Assembly (NCBI RefSeq): GCF_032271945.1
Contig: NZ_CP130319.1
Span: 5,721,001 to 5,785,000 of the forward strand
Length of the DNA stretch: 64,000 nucleotides
Reading direction: 5' to 3'
DNA from: Paenibacillus sp. MBLB1832
GTDB lineage: Bacteria; Bacillota; Bacilli; Paenibacillales; NBRC-103111
In this document: in pieces, positions 32,636 to 40,195 of the stretch
How the letters are laid out: every line of letters begins with the position of its first letter
How positions within the stretch are numbered: the first letter of the stretch is position 1
Made by a program: the position numbers and the translations under genes
Notes under the pieces: model-generated
What the model was told of the DNA's origin: nothing
Database searches by the model: none
The model's input: only the letters and a program-made list of their open reading frames with translations

Positions 32636-32825
32636 TTAAGAGCGGTTGACCGCTCTTATCTTGGGAGTTTGGTTAGTTGGAGACGAGTTAGAAGCGGTTG
32701 ACCGCTTCTATCAGGCTCGTTTGGGTGGTTTTGTGGCTCATTTGAGCAACTTAAGAGCGGTGGAACGCTTCTATCTTGGGAGCTAGGCCGCTTGGGGGCG
32801 AGATAGAAGCGGTTGACCGCTTCTA
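32636..32825. repeat. Family A palindromic repeat, two units
   Basis: Four palindromes lie at 32637-32658, 32689-32710, 32751-32773 and 32804-32825. Three are perfect around GGTTGACC; the third has GGTGGAAC. Spacers are 30 to 40 nt and related to each other (TCTTGGGAG). They lie between the desaturase and the flavin reductase genes. Confidence 0.85.
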
Positions 32826-32915
32826 TAAGGTGCGGAGTCGGGGCAGGGCTCCCCATTTACAAAAAGAGACGAATCACCACCGCTCCATCCCAGAGCGGGG
32901 CAATTCGTCTCCCTA

Positions 32916-33533
32916 TCAGGAAGGCCGATCGATGGCGAACATCTCGCCCAGCTTCGCATACGAGCTTCCAGCCAGCCGACTGACGGGCATCAGCTTCTGC
33001 GGATCGATATGCCCATCTTCATAGATGGCGTCATCGATGTGCATGTACACCACCCGCCCGATTAGGAGATCGGCCGCGGGTGCATCCGCTGTTCCGCCGA
33101 GCGGAATCGCTTGCTCCAGCACGCATTCCATGCGAATGCTGGCTTCTGCGATACCCGGCACTGCGAGGCGGCTGCTCGGTGCGGGTGTGAGCCCTGCGAG
33201 CGCCACTTCGCTTTCGTCTGGCGGCAGCGCGGCCGCCGTCTGGTTGATCGCGTCGATATAGGATTCGTCGGAGATATGAACGACGAATTCCCCACTATCG
33301 ACCGCATTGCGGGAGGTGTCCTTACGGACGCCGCCCTTGCGCTGCACGGAGACGGCTACCATCGGCGGGTTCGCTGTCACGATGGTGAAATAGCTGAAGG
33401 GCGCGGCGTTTAACACGCCTTCCTTAGACAAAGTGGTCACGAAAGCGATGGGACGCGGAATAATACTGCCAATGAGCAGCTTATAATTGTCCCGCTCGCT
33501 TTGCGTGGATGGATCTATGGCAATCATCGTCAT
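32916..33533 (-). CDS. Flavin reductase-like FMN-binding protein
   Basis: The 205-residue protein has a flavin reductase-like split-barrel fold: LIGSIIPRPIAFVTTLSKEGVLNAAPFSYFTIVTANPPMVAVSV is the FMN-binding core, and IGRVVYMHIDDAI and PVSRLAGSSYAKLGE are typical of the C-terminal half. It probably binds FMN and takes part in a redox or oxygenase reaction. It is the third gene of the Mhq-like group, 19 nt after the hydrolase gene. AGGGAG precedes the ATG. No nitroreductase-type gene is present, so this may fill the redox slot of the group. Confidence 0.88.
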   Translation of the reverse strand: MTMIAIDPSTQSERDNYKLLIGSIIPRPIAFVTTLSKEGVLNAAPFSYFTIVTANPPMVAVSVQRKGGVRKDTSRNAVDSGEFVVHISDESYIDAINQTAAALPPDESEVALAGLTPAPSSRLAVPGIAEASIRMECVLEQAIPLGGTADAPAADLLIGRVVYMHIDDAIYEDGHIDPQKLMPVSRLAGSSYAKLGEMFAIDRPS

Positions 33534-33552
33534 GAGCGATCACTCCCTTCTG

Positions 33553-34161
33553 TTACACCAAGGCACCGCGCAGCCATTCCGCCGCTGCAAAAACCTCCGA
33601 ACGCGTCAACTGGTGTCCCGCATTCTCCCAATGCACCACAACCTCAGCGCCTGCGTTGCTCAGCAATCTTTCCAACTCCTCCGATTCCTGCGGCGAGCAG
33701 ATCGGGTCGTTCTTGCCTGCGCCGATGAAAACTGGCGTATCGGTCAGATCCGGCAGTTCGATGCCGCGCCGCGGCACCATCGGGTGATGCAAAATGGCGG
33801 CGCGCAGCGCATTCGGGTAGTGGAACAACAGGCTGCCCGCAATATTCGCCCCGTTGGAATAGCCGATCGCCACGACGTTGCGACGGTCGAAGCCATGCTC
33901 GATCGCCGCTTGATCGAGGAAATCATACACTTCTTTCGTGCGGAAGAGGAGATCTTCCTCATCAAAGACCCCTTCCGCCAGCCTGCGGAAAAACCGCGGC
34001 ATGCCATTCTCCAATACATTCCCTCGTACACTTAGCACCGAGGAGGTTGGTGAAACCGCCTGCGCCAGCGGCAGCAGGTCTTGCTCCGTCCCGCCTGTGC
34101 CGTGAAAAAGCACGAGCACTGGCGCTGTTACATCCGATCCTTGCTGATAAATATGTCTCAT
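33553..34161 (-). CDS. MhqD-like alpha/beta hydrolase (carboxylesterase)
   Basis: The 202-residue phospholipase/carboxylesterase family hydrolase has the oxyanion motif LFHGTGGTEQD, nucleophile Ser in GYSNGA (near 101), acid Asp in GAGKNDPICSP and His in NAGHQL near 182. Length and arrangement match Bacillus MhqD. Its ATG overlaps the dioxygenase stop (ATGA), indicating coupled translation. It acts in handling of quinone or catechol compounds together with the ring-cleaving dioxygenase. Confidence 0.9.
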   Translation of the reverse strand: MRHIYQQGSDVTAPVLVLFHGTGGTEQDLLPLAQAVSPTSSVLSVRGNVLENGMPRFFRRLAEGVFDEEDLLFRTKEVYDFLDQAAIEHGFDRRNVVAIGYSNGANIAGSLLFHYPNALRAAILHHPMVPRRGIELPDLTDTPVFIGAGKNDPICSPQESEELERLLSNAGAEVVVHWENAGHQLTRSEVFAAAEWLRGALV

Positions 34162-35114
34162 CGCACATCCCCCTCCAATACGCGTACTTTAATCGGCGGT
34201 AAATTACTTTCGATTTGAGCGCGGTGCGCTTCATACCATGGTGGCAGCATCAGCTGCTCACCGAGTGCCTCAGGCTGCTCATCGCGGGCAAAGCCTGGTG
34301 GATCCGTGGCAATCTCGAATAGAATGCCCCCTTCCTCACGGAAGTAGATCGCGTTGAAGTATTGGCGATCGACGATTTCCGTTGGATGGTAGCCGTGGTT
34401 AGTCACGTGGCTTCTCCAGCGTGCATGCTCGGCATCATCTTTGGCGCGCCATGCGATATGGTGCACCGTTCCTGCGCCGCCAGCGCCGTAATCCATGGGC
34501 GTTACGTTGATATCGATAATGTTGCCGAGATCGCCATAAGATCTGTACCGCGCGTAGGCGCCTTCTTGGCCCACTTTTTCCAGCCCCATCACATTCTGCA
34601 GCAGCTGCGACGTTTGATCAGGTGCGGTGCTGTACAGGACAGCGCCGCCGAAGCCTTTAATCGCTTTGTCCACAGGCACACCTCCGAAAGCCCACTGGCT
34701 AGGCGCACCTTGCTCGCGCTCCACAATTTCAAGCCGCAAGCCATCGGGATCTTTGAATTGGAGATACGTTTCTCCGAAGCGAGCTGTTTTTTCATAACCG
34801 ATATCGAATTGCGTCAACCGTGCTTCCCAAAATGCTAGGCTTCCTGTCGGTACCGCATAGGTGGAAATCCCGACTTGACCACCGCCGATACGGCCTTTGC
34901 GCGAGCCAGCATACGGGAAAAACGTAATGATCGTACCCGGACTCCCCGCTTCATTACCAAAATAAAGATGATACACTTCGGGGGCATCGAAATTGATCGT
35001 TTTTTTGATCATACGAAGTCCGAGAAGTCCTGAATAAAAGTCCACTGTCGCCTGTGCATGCTGCACGAAAGCGGTGATATGGTGAATGCCTGCTGTTTGT
35101 TGTTGGGTTGTCAT
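34158..35114 (-). CDS. MhqO/MhqE-like ring-cleaving dioxygenase (VOC family)
   Basis: The 318-residue protein is built of two vicinal oxygen chelate halves: GIHHITAFVQHAQATVDFY at the start and TVHHIAWRAKDDAEHARW in the second half, with GGILFEIATDPPGF supplying the Glu ligand. This matches ring-cleaving dioxygenases that open hydroquinone or catechol rings using Fe(II) or Mn(II). The ATG at 35114 has AAGGAG 9 nt upstream; the ATG at 35123 is too close. It heads a three-gene unit after the MarR gene. Confidence 0.9.
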   Translation of the reverse strand: MTTQQQTAGIHHITAFVQHAQATVDFYSGLLGLRMIKKTINFDAPEVYHLYFGNEAGSPGTIITFFPYAGSRKGRIGGGQVGISTYAVPTGSLAFWEARLTQFDIGYEKTARFGETYLQFKDPDGLRLEIVEREQGAPSQWAFGGVPVDKAIKGFGGAVLYSTAPDQTSQLLQNVMGLEKVGQEGAYARYRSYGDLGNIIDINVTPMDYGAGGAGTVHHIAWRAKDDAEHARWRSHVTNHGYHPTEIVDRQYFNAIYFREEGGILFEIATDPPGFARDEQPEALGEQLMLPPWYEAHRAQIESNLPPIKVRVLEGDVR

Positions 35115-35140
35115 GATGAACATCTCCTTATTGTTAATTG

Positions 35141-35156
35141 TCTTTAATTTAAGATA
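35141..35156 (-). promoter_or_regulatory. MarR operator-like box before the dioxygenase gene
   Basis: TATCTTAAATTAAAGA on the minus strand is an imperfect palindrome 27 nt before the start codon. It closely matches the box upstream of the marR gene. Confidence 0.55.
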
Positions 35157-35210
35157 TTGGGTGTGCCAAAAGCAGAGGGTGGGATTACGGCTGAACTTGC
35201 CGTCTACCCA

Positions 35211-35654
35211 CTATTTAAAACCCTCCTGCGCGAATTTGCCCAGCTTCTTCAACAGCCCACTAGCGACTCGCTTCTCCTCATCGGTCAGGCCTGCCACTGC
35301 GCCTTCAATCACTTCCGCATGTTTCGGAAATACATCCTCAATGAAAGCTTTCCCTTTTTCCGTAATTTCAGCAAAAACTAATCGGCGATCCTCGCTGGAC
35401 GTGTTGCGGATGACGTATTCCTTTTTAACCAATTTATCAACGACGTAGGTGATGTTCCCGCTGCTCATGAGCACCTTGCCCCCAATTTGTTGAATGGCCT
35501 GCGAACCCTTGTGGTACAGCAGCTCCAGTACACCGAACTCCGTGCGGTTCAGTCCGTGTTTGCGAATATCACGATCGCCGTGCGCATTCACCCACTCGCT
35601 GGCTCGAGACAGTGCGATATAGAGATCTAGAGCATCTTTTCTCGTTTCATTCAT
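35211..35654 (-). CDS. mhqR: MhqR-like MarR-family repressor
   Basis: This 147-residue MarR protein has the winged HTH with GLNRTEFGVLELLYHKGSQAIQQIGGKVLMSSGNITYVVDKLVKKEYVIRNTSSEDRRLVFAEIT, where DRR is the wing. The order regulator-dioxygenase-hydrolase and the repeated TATCTTAA-type boxes match the MhqR system for methylhydroquinone and other electrophiles. It lies 96 nt upstream of the dioxygenase gene on the same strand. The symbol is assigned by context and family resemblance. Confidence 0.82.
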   Translation of the reverse strand: MNETRKDALDLYIALSRASEWVNAHGDRDIRKHGLNRTEFGVLELLYHKGSQAIQQIGGKVLMSSGNITYVVDKLVKKEYVIRNTSSEDRRLVFAEITEKGKAFIEDVFPKHAEVIEGAVAGLTDEEKRVASGLLKKLGKFAQEGFK

Positions 35655-35683
35655 CGGACGTCACCTCGTTTCTTCGCTTCATT

Positions 35684-35718
35684 TATCTTAATTTAAAGAT
35701 ACTTTATTTTAAGATAAC
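35684..35718 (-). promoter_or_regulatory. Tandem MarR operator-like boxes before the mhqR-like gene
   Basis: TATCTTAATTTAAAGATA (35684-35701), nearly a perfect palindrome, is followed by CTTTATTTTAAGATAAC (35702-35718). They would allow autoregulation. Confidence 0.6.
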
Positions 35719-35837
35719 TGTCAATAGGTAAAATGAACGTTGCTTAAATAGTAGTAATCAGATTGTCACACCTTCCGCGGGCTGCACATGGTATGATTAA
35801 GCCTTTAGAACGGACAGAAAGGTTGGTTAGCTTACAC

Positions 35838-37031
35838 ATGCACACATCACAGGTTTTACATGGGAGCGTAGCCGAGAAAGAGCGTTTCCCGATCTCCCTT
35901 TTTTCCTTAACCGTCGGTGCTTTCGCCATTGGTATGACCGAGTTCGTCATTATGGGTATTCTCCCCAATGTTGCGGACGACTTACACGTCAGTATTTCCC
36001 AAGCGGGACAGCTGATCACGGGTTACGCGCTTGGCGTCGCTTTCGGCGCTCCCATTCTCGCTATGCTCACTCATAAATTGCCGCAAAAGCGCCTCTTGTT
36101 GGTGCTCATGCTCATTTTCATCCTAGGCAATGGCTTAGCTGCGCTCGCACCCAATTACGGCATCGTGCTTGTTGCTCGGCTCATTTCTGCGTTAGCGCAT
36201 GGCACATTTTTCGGTGTTGGGTCCGTCATTGCGGCGAATCTCGTTCGTCCTGATAAACGGGCAAGCGCCATATCCGTCATGATGGCTGGACTCACCATCG
36301 CCAATATTATCGGCGTGCCGCTAGGCACTTTCATTGGTCAACATCTGGGCTGGCGAGCATCGTTCGGTGCTGTTGTACTGATGGGGATTATCTCGTTCAT
36401 CGGCATCCTCATCTTTATCCCGCACATCCAGACGAAAACGAACAGCGGTCTCATGCAGCAAGTGCGTTCATTAGGACAGCCGCGGTTGTTGCTTGTTTTT
36501 CTGATCGGTGCGCTAGGCTGCAGCAGCTTGTTCGCCGTATTCACTTATATTGCCCCGATTCTGATGCAAATAACAGGCTTTAAAGAAAGCAGCGTGACGT
36601 GGATTCTCGTCCTGTTTGGCTTTGGGGTGACACTTGGCAATGTGGTCGGTGGCAAAATGGCCGATTGGAAGCTGATGCCTTCCTTGATCGGCAACTTCGC
36701 AGCGCTTTCGCTCATCCTCGCTGTCTTCGCCTACACAGACCATTTCCCGATCGCCGCGATCATTACCATCTTCGTGTGGGGTGTCGCTTCCTTCGGGATC
36801 TTACCTGGACTCCAGATTCGCATTATGAATCTGGCCAAAGAAGCGCCAGAGCTGGCAGCCACCTCTACGCACTCCGCGTTGAACTTGGGCAATGCCTTGG
36901 GTGCCTTCCTCGGCGGCTGGGCGATCACGCACGTCGGCCTCTCGTCCCTGCCGCTGTTCGGCGCAGGATTGACGGGCGCGGGGTTTGTTTTGATGCTGTG
37001 GAGCTACTTGAGAGAGCGTAAAGTGAGGTAG
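35838..37031 (+). CDS. MFS drug-efflux-type transporter (AraJ/YdhP type)
   Basis: The 397-residue protein has 12 hydrophobic segments. TEFVIMGILPNVADDL near the start and the loop RLISALAHGTFFGVGSV are typical of the AraJ/YdhP group of the DHA1 family, involved in sugar or drug efflux. The start is uncertain: the ATG at 35838 gives the usual length, although the open frame begins at 35763. It overlaps nothing and ends 24 nt before the convergent SDR gene. A truncated homologue lies at 50660-51127. Confidence 0.87.
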   Translation: MHTSQVLHGSVAEKERFPISLFSLTVGAFAIGMTEFVIMGILPNVADDLHVSISQAGQLITGYALGVAFGAPILAMLTHKLPQKRLLLVLMLIFILGNGLAALAPNYGIVLVARLISALAHGTFFGVGSVIAANLVRPDKRASAISVMMAGLTIANIIGVPLGTFIGQHLGWRASFGAVVLMGIISFIGILIFIPHIQTKTNSGLMQQVRSLGQPRLLLVFLIGALGCSSLFAVFTYIAPILMQITGFKESSVTWILVLFGFGVTLGNVVGGKMADWKLMPSLIGNFAALSLILAVFAYTDHFPIAAIITIFVWGVASFGILPGLQIRIMNLAKEAPELAATSTHSALNLGNALGAFLGGWAITHVGLSSLPLFGAGLTGAGFVLMLWSYLRERKVR

Positions 37032-37055
37032 GTTAAAGTGGCATATTCCAAGGAA

Positions 37056-37841
37056 CTAACGGCTATTTGTTTTGTTCGGATTGTCTCTGTATTTTGACAC
37101 AAACGGATATATCGGATCTCTTAATTCGAAGTCATACGTTTCTCCATTCACAATGCCTACCACCTTCTCACTGTCATATAAATCGAGCAATAACCCGGCC
37201 ATTTGTTTAGCTGTATGGAATTTAGGAACAACACCATTATATTCAAAATTGTCAATATTATAGGACCGTTTCGCAAATTCGGTCTCTGTTGCAGCAGGAG
37301 CCAGGACTTTTGCTTGCATGGCAGCTCCATTTGCTTTCAATTCTTGTGCTAGACCTTCTGTAAAGGCACTTACATAGAATTTTGTCGCGCAGTAGGTCAC
37401 AGCATCGGCAACAATACGGTATCCTCCTCCTGATGAAATATTGATGATTTGCGTTCCTTCAACATCTGCATAGTCGCGTACATAAAGAGAAGATAGAACG
37501 GTCAATGCTTCAATATTCAAGTGAAGCATTTTCTCAATTTTGTTTAAATCTTGATCCCCAACAGTTGCAAAGTTTCCAAAACCAGCATTGTTGATCCAGG
37601 TTTCAATCTGATAATTCCGAAGACTTTCGTAGAATTCATGAACATTTACAGTAACCGATAAGTCAACGGTCCGAATGACAACATCCAGATCTGCGTTCAT
37701 GTCAGCCACTTTTGATTTTAACTTTTCCAACTCCTCCGTTCTGCGAGCTGCTAGGATTAAATTTTTTCCCCGACCCGCAAAAGCAAGAGCCGTTTCAAAC
37801 CCAATTCCTGAACTAGCACCCGTAATAAGTGTATATTTCAT
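37056..37841 (-). CDS. SDR family oxidoreductase under divergent MerR control
   Basis: This 261-residue short-chain dehydrogenase has TGASSGIG (7-14), NNAG (about 87-90), a Ser in NISSGGG and YCATK as the Tyr-Lys pair. It resembles the DltE/YqjQ-like group of general NAD(P)H-dependent reductases. It is divergent from the MerR gene; its promoter has a 19-nt spacer holding a palindrome, the mark of MerR-type activation. The substrate is unknown, perhaps a reactive carbonyl. Confidence 0.88.
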   Translation of the reverse strand: MKYTLITGASSGIGFETALAFAGRGKNLILAARRTEELEKLKSKVADMNADLDVVIRTVDLSVTVNVHEFYESLRNYQIETWINNAGFGNFATVGDQDLNKIEKMLHLNIEALTVLSSLYVRDYADVEGTQIINISSGGGYRIVADAVTYCATKFYVSAFTEGLAQELKANGAAMQAKVLAPAATETEFAKRSYNIDNFEYNGVVPKFHTAKQMAGLLLDLYDSEKVVGIVNGETYDFELRDPIYPFVSKYRDNPNKTNSR

Positions 37842-37896
37842 CGATTTACCTCCTGAATTTTATACAATAGATTTTTTGTGAACGAGCTATGATTTA

Positions 37897-37927
37897 AGTA
37901 TACTTATTAGAGTAAACTCTAAGTCAA
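37897..37927 (-). promoter_or_regulatory. MerR-type promoter of the SDR gene
   Basis: On the minus strand TTGACT (37922-37927) and TATACT (37897-37902) are 19 nt apart, and the palindrome TTAGAGTAAACTCTAA (37907-37922) fills the spacer. The long spacer plus central palindrome is diagnostic of MerR-family regulation. Confidence 0.75.
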
Positions 37928-37956
37928 GAATAATATAATCAATGTGGAGGTTGCTT

Positions 37957-38319
37957 ATGTACACCATTGGCGAAGTGGCTGATATTTTAGGATTAAGCAC
38001 ACATACATTGAGGTATTATGAAAAGGAAAACATTATTTTTCCTGCGCGTGATGCAAGCGGAGACAGGCGATATAACGATTCACATATTAACTGGCTGCAA
38101 TTTGTTATCAAGCTAAAAGAAACTCAAATGCCCATCGCGAAAATAAAGAAATATGCATCATTAGTATTAGAAGGAGACCATACCACACTAGATCGATTAA
38201 GCCTTTTAGAACAACACAAACATGTTATAAAGCAACAAATCAGAACGTTAAAAGCTGCGGATGATATGCTTGAACATAAAATTGCTGCTTACAAAGATTA
38301 CATCAATAAACGTGAATAG
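37957..38319 (+). CDS. MerR-family regulator (AdhR/NmlR-like)
   Basis: The 120-residue regulator has an N-terminal MerR HTH (YTIGEVADILGLSTHTLRYYEKENIIFPARDASGDRRYNDSHINWLQFV) and a coiled-coil dimerisation helix, with no effector domain and no metal-binding cysteines. GGAGG lies 6 nt before the ATG at 37957. It is divergent from the SDR gene. This organisation resembles aldehyde-responsive MerR regulators, but those use a conserved Cys that is missing here, so the inducer is unknown. Base composition is more AT-rich than the neighbours. Confidence 0.88.
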   Translation: MYTIGEVADILGLSTHTLRYYEKENIIFPARDASGDRRYNDSHINWLQFVIKLKETQMPIAKIKKYASLVLEGDHTTLDRLSLLEQHKHVIKQQIRTLKAADDMLEHKIAAYKDYINKRE

Positions 38320-38391
38320 AATTAGGATCTAGGAAATACGGTTCCCCTCACTTTATCTAGTAGGGCCAAAGGCCAATTCATATGTAAAAAG

Positions 38392-38430
38392 GCAAAAAAG
38401 GCGCTTCCCCCACCGAGGAAGCGCCTTTCT
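38392..38430 (-). terminator. Intrinsic terminator of the ABC exporter operon
   Basis: AAGGCGCTTCC/GGAAGCGCCTT arms (38398-38408/38417-38427) are followed on the minus strand by TTTTTGCC. Confidence 0.88.
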
Positions 38431-38431
38431 C

Positions 38432-40180
38432 CTATCCCACAACCGCAGAAGCGCCCTTCTGCAGTTGGTACATTTTCGCGTAGCGGCCGCCCAGCGCCAT
38501 CAGCTCGTCGTGATTGCCCCGCTCGGCGATCTCGCCGCGGTGCAGCACAAGAATTTGATCCGCCTCGCGGATCGTGGACAGCCGGTGCGCGATGACGAGC
38601 GTCGTGCGCCCTTCACTGACCACCTTCAGCGCGCGCTGAATGAGGCCTTCCGTCTCGCTGTCGATGGAGGCTGTCGCCTCATCGAGGATAAGGATCGACG
38701 GATCGAAGGCCAGCGCGCGCGCGAACGAGATCAACTGCCGCTGTCCCGAGGACAGCGTGCTCCCCCGCTCGACGACTTGCTCGTCGTAGCCGTGCGGCAG
38801 CTGCTCGATGAAGCCGGCTGCGCCGACATCGAGCAACGCCTTTTTCACCCGATCCAGTGTGATGTCTGGATTGTACAGCGAGACGTTGAACTTGATGTCG
38901 CCAGCGAACAAGAACGGATCCTGCAGCACGATCCCCATGTGCTTGCGCAGCGCTTGTTTGGACATGCTCTGAATGTTATGCCCATCAATGGTAATCACGC
39001 CCTCGTTCGGCTCGTAGAAGCCGAGGAGCAGGTTCATGATGGAGCTTTTGCCTGAGCCGGTGTGCCCAACCAAGGCGATGGTCTCTCCTTTCCGCGCCTC
39101 GAACGAAATTCCTTTAAGTACATTCTCCCCTTTTTTATAGGCAAAGGTGACGTTGTCGAACTTCACGACCCCCTCAGGTCGCGGAACTTGGTCGGTCTTT
39201 TCCACATCGTGTCCTTCCATGTCAAGGATCGCGAACACTTTGTCCGCTGACACGAAAGCCCGCTGCGCATTCGTCAATTGATCGAAAATCCCGATAATCG
39301 GTTGGAAAACCCGCCCCAGATAGTCAATGAACGCATAGAACACACCGAAGGAGATCGCGGTTTCTAACGATTTTCCGCCAAAATACCAAATCACCATCGC
39401 CGTCACCAGGCTCCCGATCGTTCCCACCACATTCCGCGAGGATAATGCGTAAATGCGGAACTGTTTCAGCTGATTGACCAATCGGTCATTGTTCAACACC
39501 TCGAATTCATCCAGCGTCACCTTCTCTCGGCGAAACGCTTGAATAATCGGCATCACGACGATGGATTCGTTGATCATGGCATTCATATCGCTCAGTCTAG
39601 CACGCATAATCGTGATAAAAATCTTCGAATACTTAAGATGTACCCGCATAATCAATACGAAAATCGGCGGCAGCACCAAGCCCAAAACCGCTAGATGCCA
39701 GTCCAGCACGAACAGGGCAATGTAAATACCAAGGAGCTGCATTGTGCTGACGACGAAGGTCGCCATGAAGCTCATGAACAGGTCACGCACCGCTTCCGTA
39801 TCATTCGCAATCCGTGACACGACTTGCCCGATCGGCGTATTGTCGAAATAGCGCAACGAGATGCGCTGGATGTGGGCCATGAGGTCCATGCGCATGTTTT
39901 TGATAATTTGCAGAGCGGTGGATTGAAGGATGTACGCTTGCGAATAATTACAGAGACCGGCTGTTAGCAGCAAAGCCATATACAGGCCAAGCAGCCCCAG
40001 CACGGGCGCCATATCGCTCACACCACCAGCTAGATGCTGGTCGATAATCGTTTTCGTTATATAAGGGCCGCCGAGTTCCGCCGCTACAGAGCAGCACAGG
40101 ATGAGCAGCGCTCCGAGAATTCTAAATTTATAGACCAGGGCGTAGGATATAAGCCGTCTAGCCGTCGTTTGTTTGGACAT
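38432..40180 (-). CDS. ABC exporter half-transporter, catalytically canonical subunit
   Basis: This 582-residue protein fuses six transmembrane helices (about 20-310) with an ATPase domain: Walker A GHTGSGKSS, signature LSSGQ, Walker B ILILDEATAS with the catalytic Glu, and the switch His in IAHRLS. It pairs with the product of the gene 15 nt upstream as a heterodimeric exporter (YknU/V, YfiB/C or BmrC/D-like layout) for drugs or lipids. GGAGGAG precedes the ATG. It is the second gene of the operon. Confidence 0.93.
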   Translation of the reverse strand: MSKQTTARRLISYALVYKFRILGALLILCCSVAAELGGPYITKTIIDQHLAGGVSDMAPVLGLLGLYMALLLTAGLCNYSQAYILQSTALQIIKNMRMDLMAHIQRISLRYFDNTPIGQVVSRIANDTEAVRDLFMSFMATFVVSTMQLLGIYIALFVLDWHLAVLGLVLPPIFVLIMRVHLKYSKIFITIMRARLSDMNAMINESIVVMPIIQAFRREKVTLDEFEVLNNDRLVNQLKQFRIYALSSRNVVGTIGSLVTAMVIWYFGGKSLETAISFGVFYAFIDYLGRVFQPIIGIFDQLTNAQRAFVSADKVFAILDMEGHDVEKTDQVPRPEGVVKFDNVTFAYKKGENVLKGISFEARKGETIALVGHTGSGKSSIMNLLLGFYEPNEGVITIDGHNIQSMSKQALRKHMGIVLQDPFLFAGDIKFNVSLYNPDITLDRVKKALLDVGAAGFIEQLPHGYDEQVVERGSTLSSGQRQLISFARALAFDPSILILDEATASIDSETEGLIQRALKVVSEGRTTLVIAHRLSTIREADQILVLHRGEIAERGNHDELMALGGRYAKMYQLQKGASAVVG

Positions 40181-40195
40181 GGGGCTCCTCCCTTT

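Noticed and set aside
32636-32825. Regularly spaced palindromes that could be taken for a short CRISPR array
   Set aside because: Repeat copies vary in their arms, the spacers are related to each other, and the same units occur at three other loci without cas genes. They are dispersed palindromic repeats.
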